From Methylotenera sp. (GTDB taxonomy: Bacteria > Pseudomonadota > Gammaproteobacteria > Burkholderiales > Methylophilaceae), in assembly GCA_005791685.1 (NCBI GenBank), contig SXVG01000131.1:1-12954 (forward strand): a stretch of 12,954 nt of DNA. The letters are read 5' to 3'. The notes below the pieces were generated by a model. It saw nothing but the letters and a program-made list of their open reading frames with translations. It had not been told where the DNA came from and did no database searches. A program made the translations under genes and the position numbers. This document shows, piece by piece, positions 1 through 7,182 of the stretch. Within the stretch, counting starts at the first letter, position 1; each line of letters begins with the position of its first letter.

Positions 1-39
1 GCTCCTGGCGGCGGTGCATTAACAGTGTTCAGCCTATAA
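1..39 (+). CDS. xoxF: C-terminal end of a probable XoxF methanol dehydrogenase (partial)
   Basis: Reading frame 1 from the first base gives 12 codons ending at TAA: APGGGALTVFSL. A glycine-rich stretch followed by a TVFSL-like end fits the C-terminus of PQQ-dependent, lanthanide-type methanol dehydrogenases. These periplasmic enzymes oxidise methanol to formaldehyde and pass electrons to a cytochrome c. The tail is too short to identify alone. The call rests on it together with the xoxJ and xoxG homologues directly downstream on the same strand. Catalytic and lanthanide-binding residues lie outside the window, so XoxF rather than another PQQ alcohol dehydrogenase is an inference from context. 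Confidence 0.66.
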   Translation, partial: APGGGALTVFSL

Positions 40-72
40 TTTAATCGTAAGATTAAGTTGTAGTACTAAACT

Positions 73-104
73 AAAAACACCCCGATTCGTCGGGGTGTTT
101 TTTT
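73..104 (+). terminator. Rho-independent terminator after xoxF
   Basis: The stem ACACCCCGA / TCGGGGTGT closes a TTCG tetraloop and is extended by A/T pairs, with a run of seven T immediately 3'. It lies 34 nt after the preceding stop codon. This is a textbook intrinsic terminator and should stop or strongly reduce read-through from xoxF into xoxJ. Confidence 0.93.
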
Positions 105-304
105 ATGGGTGTTGAAACGAGAGCAAAATAGCCTGAATAGGCGTCAGATAAACTACTGATGAACGGTCAAATTGGATACAATGTGAGCTGGTTTTTTTAC
201 CCATTCATTTGCATTAATTAAATGCTAAGAACTTTTTTATTTGCTCAGTACTCTGTAGCAAGCAGCCATTATTAAAGCTGAATATTCACGATAAGGAACA
301 AACA
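105..304 (+). other. Intergenic region upstream of xoxJ
   Basis: About 200 nt between the xoxF terminator and xoxJ. It must hold the xoxJ promoter if the terminator is efficient, but I see no confident -35/-10 pair. A small inverted repeat, GCATT-AATTA-AATGC (211-225), lies in an A/T-rich stretch and could be an operator, though it is short enough to be chance. The ribosome binding site AAGGA (293-297) sits 7 nt before the ATG. Confidence 0.4.
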
Positions 305-1228
305 ATGTTGAAACAGGTTAAAAAGCAGTTGGGCTTAGCTGTGCTACTCGCCATGGCAGTAAACGTTAGCTTCGCAGCAGATCCAGACATTCCAGCACTT
401 AATCCAGACGAAGGGCGTATCGGTGAGATACGACGCGTGGTGGATGAGTCCGAATTCAAGGTGTGTGCTGACCCTGAAAACATGCCGTTTTCCAATTCAA
501 AACAAGAAGGTTTTGAAGATAAAATCGCCCAAGTATTGGCACAAGACTTGGGCAAAAAATTGACCTTCACTTACGCTTATAGCCGCCAGGGATTTTTTAG
601 AAACACCTTGGGTGCTAACCGTTGTGATGTCGTTATCGGCACCACCTCAGACAATGACATGATGCGCACCTCTAAACCATATTACCGTGCTGGCCATGTG
701 TTTGTTTGGCGTAAAGACAGCAATTATAACATTGCCGATTGGTCTTCACCGGACTTGCGTAAAGGCTTCATAGGCGTCATTGATCATAGCCCGGCCACCA
801 TACCAATGAACGATCATAATTTGATTGCTAACGCCAGGCCTTACCGCATACAGCGCGACTTAAACCTTCCATCCAGCTTCATGATAGACGATTTAGCCAA
901 AGGCGACATTGATATTGCTATTGCTTGGGGTCCGATAGGCGGCTACTTTGCTAAGCAATCTAAAGTGCCCATGGTGGTAGCGCCCATTCCTGAGTACGAA
1001 ACACAAAATGCCAAGGGTAAGGAGTATTGGAATATTGCAGTGGGCGTGCGCAAAAAAGATAAAGATCGTATCGCCTTGATACAAGGGGCCTTGGATAGAA
1101 ACCAAGCTAAAATCATTAAAATTTTAGACGATTACGGCATCCCACACGTGGCGGTTGTAGAAGGCGACAGCTTGCAAAAAATCTATAACAAATACGGTGC
1201 CAATAAGAAGCCAGCGGCGGATAAATAA
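305..1228 (+). CDS. xoxJ: XoxJ, periplasmic binding-protein-like partner of methanol dehydrogenase
   Basis: A 307-residue protein of the MxaJ/XoxJ family, which resembles ABC-transporter solute-binding proteins and is encoded beside PQQ methanol dehydrogenases. In the family it is thought to bind or activate the dehydrogenase in the periplasm; no transport role is established. Residues 1-24 form a Sec signal peptide (KQVKK basic end, hydrophobic core, SFA-A cleavage near 24/25). The family-type segments VCADPENMPFSN (53-64), CDVVIGTTSDNDMM (107-120) and DIDIAIAWGPIGGYFA (201-216) are clear. Two cysteines in the mature protein (C54, C107) could form a disulfide. The start is the first ATG after a good AAGGA site. 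The gene has its own terminator and is separated from both xoxF and xoxG, so it appears to be expressed as a single unit. No ABC permease or ATPase gene is near, which supports the partner-protein reading. Confidence 0.9.
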   Translation: MLKQVKKQLGLAVLLAMAVNVSFAADPDIPALNPDEGRIGEIRRVVDESEFKVCADPENMPFSNSKQEGFEDKIAQVLAQDLGKKLTFTYAYSRQGFFRNTLGANRCDVVIGTTSDNDMMRTSKPYYRAGHVFVWRKDSNYNIADWSSPDLRKGFIGVIDHSPATIPMNDHNLIANARPYRIQRDLNLPSSFMIDDLAKGDIDIAIAWGPIGGYFAKQSKVPMVVAPIPEYETQNAKGKEYWNIAVGVRKKDKDRIALIQGALDRNQAKIIKILDDYGIPHVAVVEGDSLQKIYNKYGANKKPAADK

Positions 1229-1275
1229 TTATTGCTTAGCGCCAAGCTTAAAAGCGACTAATGCTGTAATAAATT

Positions 1276-1312
1276 AAACGGCTAATGTATAATCGTGTTG
1301 GCCGTTTTTTTA
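1276..1312 (+). terminator. Rho-independent terminator after xoxJ
   Basis: AAACGGC (1276-1282) pairs with GCCGTTT (1301-1307), and the stem extends inward through a T-G wobble and two A-T pairs around a 12-nt loop. The 3' arm runs into an unbroken T tract. It lies about 50 nt after the xoxJ stop. Confidence 0.85.
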
Positions 1313-1462
1313 TGCAGGCACACATTAGGGGCGCTTTAAATCGCTGGCGTTACGGTGAATTAAAGTGTCAACCAAGTAACAATAAGTACGTTAGATGAAT
1401 ACACGTTCAGTAATGCGTTTGCAAAATGATCGTAGCAAAATTCATTACAATAAGGAGATGAT
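1313..1462 (+). other. Intergenic region upstream of xoxG
   Basis: About 150 nt between the xoxJ terminator and xoxG. A TTGCAA (1419-1424) could be a -35 element but has no good -10 at normal spacing, so I do not call a promoter. A strong Shine-Dalgarno, AAGGAG (1452-1457), lies 5 nt before the ATG and suggests efficient translation of xoxG. Confidence 0.4.
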
Positions 1463-2035
1463 ATGTTAGGTTTTAAATCAGTTAAAGCAGCATTATTAAT
1501 TTCGATGCTAGGCTTTATCAGTTTAGTTGCAAGTGGCCAAGCCAGCGCCGCTTGTAGTTTTGTATCAACGGTAGATAGCTCAGCTCTGGCTGTTAAAGGC
1601 ACCGCAACGGATACGCCGGAAGCAAAAGAGTTTTTAGAAACTTGCATTAACCCTTACACCAAAGCTTACGCAAAAGATCCTTCATTGATTGCTCAAAAAA
1701 GTCCTAAGGGCGGTAAAGCCTTATTTGGCTACAACGGTTGTTCAGGTTGCCACGGTGGTAAACTAGAAGGCGTGATGGCGCCGTCATTAAGAAAAGACGG
1801 TGGTCAAGGTGCATTTGATACTAAATGGGTCTATGCAAAAAATGCCACAGACAAAGGCATGTATGAAACAATCTCAGGCGGTTCAGCCGGTGTTTCTGGT
1901 GGTGTTATGTCGCCATGGAACATCACTTTAGCCAATCACGTGGGTGATGGCTTAACGACCGATGAAATTCTACGTTTGATTGCCTACATACGCTCAGAAT
2001 ACCGCGGTGACGGCGAAAAAACTTGGTTGAAATAA
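1463..2035 (+). CDS. xoxG: XoxG, soluble periplasmic cytochrome c (cytochrome cL family)
   Basis: A 190-residue mono-haem c-type cytochrome. XoxG/MxaG proteins are the direct electron acceptors of PQQ methanol dehydrogenase in the periplasm. Residues 1-30 are a signal peptide (hydrophobic 9-24, then an ASA/SAA type I site). The haem motif is C93-S-G-C96-H97. M149, in GGVMSPW, is the best candidate for the distal axial ligand. Two non-haem cysteines, C31 and C61, are conserved in the downstream paralogue and may form a disulfide. C31 is preceded by S-A-A rather than a lipobox, so this copy should be soluble. It follows xoxJ with its own strong ribosome binding site and has terminators on both sides. 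The xox rather than mxa assignment rests on context, since no mxa genes are seen here. Confidence 0.87.
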   Translation: MLGFKSVKAALLISMLGFISLVASGQASAACSFVSTVDSSALAVKGTATDTPEAKEFLETCINPYTKAYAKDPSLIAQKSPKGGKALFGYNGCSGCHGGKLEGVMAPSLRKDGGQGAFDTKWVYAKNATDKGMYETISGGSAGVSGGVMSPWNITLANHVGDGLTTDEILRLIAYIRSEYRGDGEKTWLK

Positions 2036-2079
2036 TTTAAGTGAAATTAGCTTAATTTATAGCGTCCTGTGTAATACTT

Positions 2080-2116
2080 AAGCGGCTACTGCAATATGCA
2101 GTAGCCGCTTTTATTT
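2080..2116 (+). terminator. Rho-independent terminator after xoxG
   Basis: A perfect 14-bp stem, AAGCGGCTACTGCA / TGCAGTAGCCGCTT, around a 3-nt ATA loop, followed by a T-rich tail. It lies about 45 nt after the xoxG stop and is the strongest hairpin in the window. The stem is nearly symmetric (A-rich 5' side), but the genes on both sides run on the plus strand. Confidence 0.92.
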
Positions 2117-2152
2117 TCAATCTTGCAAGCTTGGTTGGTGAGGAGATGAATA

Positions 2153-2707
2153 ATGCCTAATGTTAAATTTTATTGCTTAATGCTAAGCAGCTTATTAATG
2201 CTGGCTGCCTGTGGGGATAAAGGAAAACCGGCCATGCCAGATAAGGCAGCAGCCAGTTGCCAGTTCGTTTCGACAAAAGACAACAGCCCTTTAGCCATTA
2301 AAGCGGTGCCTACTGATAGCGACGCGGCTAAAGTGTTCTTAACGACCTGCATCAATCCTTACAGCAAACTTTATGCGGGCGATATTGAGGCCGCAAAAGC
2401 CGGTAAGAAGCAGTTTGCTTATCAAGGCTGTAGCGGGTGCCATGGCGGTAATGCCAATGGTTTGATGGGGCCTAGTTTGATCGATGCCAAGTGGCAATAC
2501 GCAAAACACAACACCGATAAGGGCTTGTTTGAAACCATCGCCGGCGGAACCAATGGATCGCCCCCTGAATGGGGCTCCATGCTGATTTGGCATAATCAAG
2601 TGGCGGGACATAGCGGCGAAGGATTGGATACCGACACGATTCTACAAATCATGGCTTGGCTACGCACGCAGTACGTGGGCGGTGGTGAGACGCCTTGGTT
2701 AAATTAG
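2153..2707 (+). CDS. Lipoprotein cytochrome c, paralogue of XoxG
   Basis: A 184-residue mono-haem cytochrome that aligns with the upstream XoxG over nearly its full length. Shared features are the FVST segment after the first Cys, the TCINPYSK / TCINPYTK segment, C93-S-G-C96-H97 followed by GG, the KW.YAK..TDKG block, the ETI.GG block, and a C-terminal ET.WL. It lacks a roughly 6-residue insert that XoxG has after MAPSL. The N-terminus differs: hydrophobic residues end in a lipobox, L17-A18-A19-C20, so the protein is predicted to be lipid-anchored at C20 rather than released. C36 and C66 match C31 and C61 of XoxG. M143 (GSML) is the likely distal haem ligand. AGGAG (2141-2145) precedes the ATG by 7 nt. 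It probably takes electrons from methanol dehydrogenase or XoxG at a membrane surface; that role is inferred. No terminator separates it from ndh 34 nt downstream. Confidence 0.85.
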   Translation: MPNVKFYCLMLSSLLMLAACGDKGKPAMPDKAAASCQFVSTKDNSPLAIKAVPTDSDAAKVFLTTCINPYSKLYAGDIEAAKAGKKQFAYQGCSGCHGGNANGLMGPSLIDAKWQYAKHNTDKGLFETIAGGTNGSPPEWGSMLIWHNQVAGHSGEGLDTDTILQIMAWLRTQYVGGGETPWLN

Positions 2708-2712
2708 GCATT

Positions 2713-2745
2713 ATGAATTTTAGTAAAGAAAAAAGACTACTTTGA
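2713..2745 (+). other. Possible 10-codon leader ORF overlapping the ndh start
   Basis: ATG at 2713 opens a short frame, MNFSKEKRLL, whose TGA (2743-2745) overlaps the TTG start of ndh (2742-2744). There is no clear ribosome binding site before the ATG. It could couple translation to ndh. Alternatively it is the true N-terminus of ndh separated by one missing base in the A6 run at 2729-2734: one extra A would fuse the two frames without a stop. It may equally be chance. Confidence 0.2.
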
Positions 2746-4079
2746 AAAATACCGATAAAAATAGTTTGCATCATGTGGTGATTGTAGGGGGTGGTGCGGG
2801 CGGATTGGAATTAGCCACCAAGTTGGGGGACACGCTAGGCCGTCAAGGCAAAGCGATCATCACCTTGGTTGACCAATCTAAAACCCATGTTTGGAAACCT
2901 TTGCTGCATGAAATTGCCGCGGGCAGCATGAACCCTGAAAGACACGAGTTGGTTTATTTAGCACAAGCGCATTGGCATCATTTTAATTTTCGCTTAGGCA
3001 GCATGGACCGCTTGGATAGAGCAAAAAAAACCATAGCCATCTCCCCTTATTTTGATGAAGATGGCTTTGAGGTGATTCCTAGACGCACGCTAGCCTATGA
3101 CACCTTGATCATTGCCGTGGGTAGCACCACCAATGATTTTGGCATCAAGGGAGCGGGTGAATTTTCCATAGCCTTGGATACCCAGGACCAAGCCGAACGC
3201 TTTCACCGTCGCCTGCACAACGCTCTGGTGCGTGCGCAAACTCAGGCTAAGGCGGTGCAAGCCGGTCAATTGGAAGTGGTGATAGTGGGCGCTGGCGCCA
3301 CAGGCGTTGAGTTGGCGGCGGAATTGCACAATACCACCCGTGAGTTGGCGGCCTATGGCTTGGATAAAATTAATGCGGACCGGGATATTAAAATATCCTT
3401 GGTGGAAGCCAGTGAACGCGTGTTGCCAGCCTTGCCGACTAAGTTGTCTGATTCGGTGGAATTGGAACTTAGAAAACTGGATGTGCATCTTTATACCGGG
3501 GAACGCGTGACGGAAGTGACGCGTGATGGCATTCATACCCACAGTGGAAAATTCATTCCATCCGCCTTGGTGGTTTGGGCAGCAGGCATTAAAGCCCCGG
3601 ATTTTTTACGTGAAATGGACGGCTTGGAAACGAATCACATCAATCAATTGGTCGTGCATCGCACCTTGCAAACCACCTTAGATGCTAACGTGTTTGCTTT
3701 CGGTGATTGCGCGGCTTGCCCTAGGCTAAATGGTTCGGCGGATGAGACCGTGCCACCGCGTGCGCAAGCGGCGCATCAGCAGGCAAGCATGCTGGTTAAA
3801 ACGGTTAAAAATAGACTGGCTGGAAAGAAACACTTACCCGACTACACTTACTTGGATTATGGCTCATTGGTGAATTTGGGAAAATACACCACGGTGGGTA
3901 ATTTGATGGGGTCTTTATCCGGGGGCAGCTTATTCATTGAAGGCTTAATCGCGCGCATCATGTACCAGTCTTTATACAAAATGCATTTAATGGCCTTGCA
4001 CGGCTTTTGGAGTATGGCCCTGCAAACCATAGCGCGCATGATTACCCGCCGTACCGAAGCGCGGGTTAAGTTGCATTAA
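2742..4079 (+). CDS. ndh: Type II NADH:quinone oxidoreductase (NDH-2)
   Basis: A 445-residue single-subunit flavoprotein that oxidises NADH and reduces membrane quinone without pumping protons. The first dinucleotide (FAD) fold is VVIVGGGAGGLELA (12-25). The second (NADH) fold is VVIVGAGATGVELAAEL (179-195). The second FAD contact, VFAFGDCA (317-324), and the quinone-side AQAAHQQ (341-347) are present. The C-terminal 60 residues are amphipathic and basic, as expected for membrane attachment. Length is normal for the family. The first possible start after the in-frame TAA at 2724-2726 is TTG at 2742, with only a weak purine-rich site upstream; TTG 2766 is a poorer alternative, being close to the first glycine motif. 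It lies 34 nt after the lipoprotein cytochrome gene with no terminator between, so the two are probably co-transcribed. It is convergent with lplT 22 nt away. Confidence 0.9.
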   Translation: MKNTDKNSLHHVVIVGGGAGGLELATKLGDTLGRQGKAIITLVDQSKTHVWKPLLHEIAAGSMNPERHELVYLAQAHWHHFNFRLGSMDRLDRAKKTIAISPYFDEDGFEVIPRRTLAYDTLIIAVGSTTNDFGIKGAGEFSIALDTQDQAERFHRRLHNALVRAQTQAKAVQAGQLEVVIVGAGATGVELAAELHNTTRELAAYGLDKINADRDIKISLVEASERVLPALPTKLSDSVELELRKLDVHLYTGERVTEVTRDGIHTHSGKFIPSALVVWAAGIKAPDFLREMDGLETNHINQLVVHRTLQTTLDANVFAFGDCAACPRLNGSADETVPPRAQAAHQQASMLVKTVKNRLAGKKHLPDYTYLDYGSLVNLGKYTTVGNLMGSLSGGSLFIEGLIARIMYQSLYKMHLMALHGFWSMALQTIARMITRRTEARVKLH

Positions 4080-4101
4080 ACCGGCACTCGGCTGAGCTGG
4101 C

Positions 4102-5274
4102 TTACGGCCGCGCCGCTGAGTGTTTGAGGTAGAGTTGGTAAATGATGGTCATCGCCAAGCTAACAAATAGCCCAAAGATGACTAAGATGAGGTTGATGGC
4201 GAGGTTTTGATGTTTCATTAGCGTGTAAATGCCTAACAATACCAAGATGCCGATATTTTCATTGAAATTTTGCACGGCAATCGAGTGGCCAGCACCCAGT
4301 AAAGTGTGACCTCGGTGTTGTAGCAATGAATTGAGCGGCACTAAAAAATAGCCGGCCAACACCCCTATACAAAATAGCACCACCGCGGCAATTTCTGGGC
4401 TATTAATCAAGGCCATGCTCACCACTAAAAAGCCCATCAAGATGCCAGCAGGCAACACTTTGACGGCATCTTCTAATTTAACAAATAAGGATGCACCCAG
4501 TGAGCCTATGGCTATCCCCACGGCTAAAATGGCGATCAGTACCGATGCGGCTTGTTGTTCCATGTGCAGAATTTCTTTTGCCCATTGCAATACCACAAAT
4601 TGCAAGGTGGCGCCTGCCCCCCAAAATAGCGTGGTGACGGCCAGCGATACTTGACCTTGCGGGTCGCGCCACAAGGTCGTGAAGGCATGCCAAAAATCCC
4701 GCATCAGGAATAAAAAATTACGTTGCGGCATTTTGTGATCTATCGGTACTTTGGGTATGTAGTAGTTGAATGCGGCGGCCATTAAATAGATGCCGGCAAT
4801 GACCGCAATGCCAAAATACGGGTCTTGCACAGAGATGGCCGAGCCAAATACCGGGCCCAATATGATGGCGGTAACGGTGGTGCCTTCCATCCAAGCATTG
4901 GCTTTAATCAGCTGGTTGGAAGGCAGCATTTCAGTCAATATGCCGTATTTGGCGGGCGAGTAGGCCGCCGCACCTATGCCGACAATGGCGTAGGCATACA
5001 GCGGCGGCACGCCCATGAAGGCCAACAGACAGCCTAAGAATTTGATGCCGTTGCTGATAAACATCACCTTGCCTTTAGGTAAGGCGTCGGCAAAGGGACC
5101 AACGAAAGGCGCCAGTACGATGTAGGCAATGATGAAAAATTCACGCAACAATGGCTCGTGCCATCCTGGCGCTTGCAATTTAGCCAGTAAGGTGATGGCG
5201 GCAAACAGCAGTGCGTTATCCGCAATGGCGGATAAGAATTGCGCCATTAACAGCGTGTAAAAGCCTTTTTTCAT
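4102..5274 (-). CDS. lplT: LplT-like lysophospholipid transporter (MFS)
   Basis: A 390-residue membrane protein of the major facilitator superfamily with about 12 hydrophobic segments. It resembles LplT, which flips lysophospholipids across the inner membrane for re-acylation. Family-type stretches include MAQFLSAIADNALLFAA at the N-terminus, APFVGPFADALPKGKVM, GIGAAAYSPAKYGILTEML, LFWGAGATLQF and VPLNSLLQHRG. The frame stays open upstream to a GTG at 5328, but the ATG at 5274 is the better start: it matches the usual LplT beginning and removes an 18-residue overlap with phoH. It starts 7 nt after the phoH stop, so translation is probably coupled. The acyltransferase partner Aas, fused or adjacent in some bacteria, is not seen. 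Substrate is assigned by family similarity only. Confidence 0.85.
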   Translation of the reverse strand: MKKGFYTLLMAQFLSAIADNALLFAAITLLAKLQAPGWHEPLLREFFIIAYIVLAPFVGPFADALPKGKVMFISNGIKFLGCLLAFMGVPPLYAYAIVGIGAAAYSPAKYGILTEMLPSNQLIKANAWMEGTTVTAIILGPVFGSAISVQDPYFGIAVIAGIYLMAAAFNYYIPKVPIDHKMPQRNFLFLMRDFWHAFTTLWRDPQGQVSLAVTTLFWGAGATLQFVVLQWAKEILHMEQQAASVLIAILAVGIAIGSLGASLFVKLEDAVKVLPAGILMGFLVVSMALINSPEIAAVVLFCIGVLAGYFLVPLNSLLQHRGHTLLGAGHSIAVQNFNENIGILVLLGIYTLMKHQNLAINLILVIFGLFVSLAMTIIYQLYLKHSAARP

Positions 5275-5281
5275 GGCGTTG

Positions 5282-6679
5282 TTACAAGGCCTCTGCGGCA
5301 AAATCGGCCAGACGTGAACGTTCGCCACGCATCAGCGTGATGTGGCCATTGTGTCCCCAGCCTTTAAACCTATCCACCACGTAGGTAAGCCCTGAGCTGC
5401 CTTCGGTTAAGTAAGGCGTGTCAATTTGCGCAATATTGCCTAGGCAGACCACTTTAGTGCCTGGGCCTGCCCGGGTAATCAGTGTTTTCATTTGCTTAGG
5501 GGTTAAGTTTTGTGCTTCATCAATGATTAAGAATTTATTCAAAAAAGTGCGGCCACGCATAAAGTTGAGTGATTTTACTTTAATGCGACTGCGAATCAAG
5601 TCTTGGGTGGCGGCACGCCCCCATTCGCCGGCGGTGTCATCACTTTTGTTTAATACGTCTAAATTATCATCCAAGGCTCCCATCCACGGCCCCATTTTTT
5701 CTTCTTCTGTTCCCGGTAAAAAGCCTATATCCTCACCCACGGACACGGTGACCCGGGTCATAATGATTTCTGAATAAATTTTGCTGTCCAGTACTTGGGT
5801 CAGTGCCGCGGCTAAGGTTAATAAAGTCTTACCGGTGCCGGCTTGGCCTAGCAGGCTGACAAAGTCAACCTCAGGATCCATCAATAAGTTAAGGGCAAAA
5901 TTTTGTTCGCGGTTGCGGGCATTAATGCCCCAAACATTGTTTTTGGCTTGCAGGTGGTCTTTAACCACTTCCAACACTGCGGAATGACCTTCCACGCTGC
6001 GCACGATGGCATGAAACGGTTTTTCAAAGTCATAGCAGACAAATTCATTGACTAAGAATGTTTTGCACAAGGGCCCGTTGATGCGATAGAACATGCGGCC
6101 GGCTTCTTGCCAGGATTCCATGGCTTTGCTGTGCGTATCCCAGAAGTCGGCCGTCAGCTCGGTCATGCCACTGTATAAAAGATCGGTGTCTTCTAATACT
6201 TTGTCATTGAAGTAATCTTCCGCCAGCATGCCGATGGCGCGCGCTTTGATGCGTATATTGATGTCTTTGCTGACCAGTATGACCTGGCGCCCCGCATGCT
6301 GTTTTTGTAGATCGAACACCACCCCTAAAATTTGATTGTCAGCGATGCTGCCGGCCAAGCCTGGTAATTTAACGGTAATTTCTTTAGTTTGTAAGAACAA
6401 GCGACCCATGAGCTGTCGGTTGCCATTGATGTTGAGTGGGCAGCCTAGCTCCAGATCGATTAAATCGGCCCCGACGATGCTCTCTAAGTTGCGACTCGCT
6501 TGACGGGCGCTACGGGCAACCTCAGTTAAGCCTTTTTTATTGTTATCCAACTCTTCTAGGGTGACCATGGGCAGGAAAATATCGTGCTCTTCAAAACGAA
6601 ATAAACTGGACGGGTCGTGTATGAGTACATTGGTATCAAGCACAAAAAGTTTGCTTAGATTTAACGGTTTTTTAGCCAT
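5282..6679 (-). CDS. phoH2: PIN-PhoH protein (PhoH2-type ATPase with N-terminal PIN RNase domain)
   Basis: A 465-residue two-domain protein. An N-terminal PIN nuclease fold (about 10-165) keeps the acidic residues D15 (VLDTNVLI), E42/E43 (LEELDNNKK), D114 (SIADNQ) and D139 (SKDINIRIKA). A C-terminal PhoH ATPase (about 245-460) has Walker A GQAGTGKT (278-285) and Walker B FLIIDEAQ (383-390). Homologues of this layout are described as RNA helicase/RNases. In mycobacteria a small upstream antitoxin gene accompanies the protein; none is seen in the 47 nt upstream here. The ATG follows a purine-rich AAAGAGA site (minus strand, 6687-6693). The protein is intact and of normal length. It sits between bcp and lplT in a co-directional run, 7 nt from lplT. 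Its cellular role here is unknown. Confidence 0.9.
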   Translation of the reverse strand: MAKKPLNLSKLFVLDTNVLIHDPSSLFRFEEHDIFLPMVTLEELDNNKKGLTEVARSARQASRNLESIVGADLIDLELGCPLNINGNRQLMGRLFLQTKEITVKLPGLAGSIADNQILGVVFDLQKQHAGRQVILVSKDINIRIKARAIGMLAEDYFNDKVLEDTDLLYSGMTELTADFWDTHSKAMESWQEAGRMFYRINGPLCKTFLVNEFVCYDFEKPFHAIVRSVEGHSAVLEVVKDHLQAKNNVWGINARNREQNFALNLLMDPEVDFVSLLGQAGTGKTLLTLAAALTQVLDSKIYSEIIMTRVTVSVGEDIGFLPGTEEEKMGPWMGALDDNLDVLNKSDDTAGEWGRAATQDLIRSRIKVKSLNFMRGRTFLNKFLIIDEAQNLTPKQMKTLITRAGPGTKVVCLGNIAQIDTPYLTEGSSGLTYVVDRFKGWGHNGHITLMRGERSRLADFAAEAL

Positions 6680-6726
6680 ACATTATTCTCTTTGATTGTG
6701 GTGGATAGGGCCATTGCCGAGGGTCA

Positions 6727-7182
6727 TTAAAGCGACCGAATAAAATCGAGTACTTCGATAACGTGACCGTCGACTTTGACGCCACGCCATTCTTTGATTA
6801 AAACTCCTTTTTTATCGATGACGAAGGTGCTGCGTTCTATGCCTTTTACTTGTTTGCCGTACATGTTTTTTATTTTAATCACGTCAAATAGATGGCAGGC
6901 CAATTCTTCCGTATCCGCCAGCAATTCAAAGGGAAAGGAAAATTTTGCTTTGAAATTTTCATGGGATTTTAAGTGGTCACGCGAGATGCCAAAGATTTCT
7001 GTATTCAGTGTTTGGAAATCCGCATAGGCATCTCTAAACTGCACGCCTTGCGTGGTGCAGCCTGGCGTTGCGTCCTTGGGATAAAAGTAGATAACGAGGT
7101 TTTTGCCTAGGTGCTGAGATAATTTAAAAGGGGTGCCGCTGGTTGCAGGTAATTGAAAATCCGGTACAGCATGATTTTGCAT
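6727..7182 (-). CDS. bcp: Peroxiredoxin of the Bcp/PrxQ family
   Basis: A 151-residue thiol peroxidase that reduces hydrogen peroxide and organic peroxides in the cytoplasm. The catalytic segment is YPKDATPGCTTQG with the peroxidatic Cys at C42 (numbering from the ATG at 7182). The second Cys that some family members have five residues later is valine here. C96, in EELACHLFDV, matches the position of the resolving Cys in the other PrxQ subgroup, so the enzyme is probably an atypical two-Cys type. R120, in GIERSTFVID, is present as expected. A GTG at 7194 would add four residues, but GTGGAA then makes a plausible ribosome binding site for the ATG, so I prefer 7182. phoH follows after 47 nt. 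Confidence 0.92.
   Translation of the reverse strand: MQNHAVPDFQLPATSGTPFKLSQHLGKNLVIYFYPKDATPGCTTQGVQFRDAYADFQTLNTEIFGISRDHLKSHENFKAKFSFPFELLADTEELACHLFDVIKIKNMYGKQVKGIERSTFVIDKKGVLIKEWRGVKVDGHVIEVLDFIRSL

Noticed and set aside
3090..3542. Long minus-strand open frame (150 codons) opposite ndh
   Set aside because: It lies wholly inside a clear NDH-2 gene, has no recognisable domain and no ribosome binding site. It is a by-product of the ndh codon pattern.
4080..4130. Possible bidirectional terminator between ndh and lplT
   Set aside because: CACTCGGC and GCCGCTGAGTG pair only with a bulge, and no T tract follows on either strand.
5275..5328. Upstream GTG start giving lplT 18 more residues
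   Set aside because: The extension overlaps phoH and does not look like an LplT N-terminus. The ATG at 5274 fits the family.
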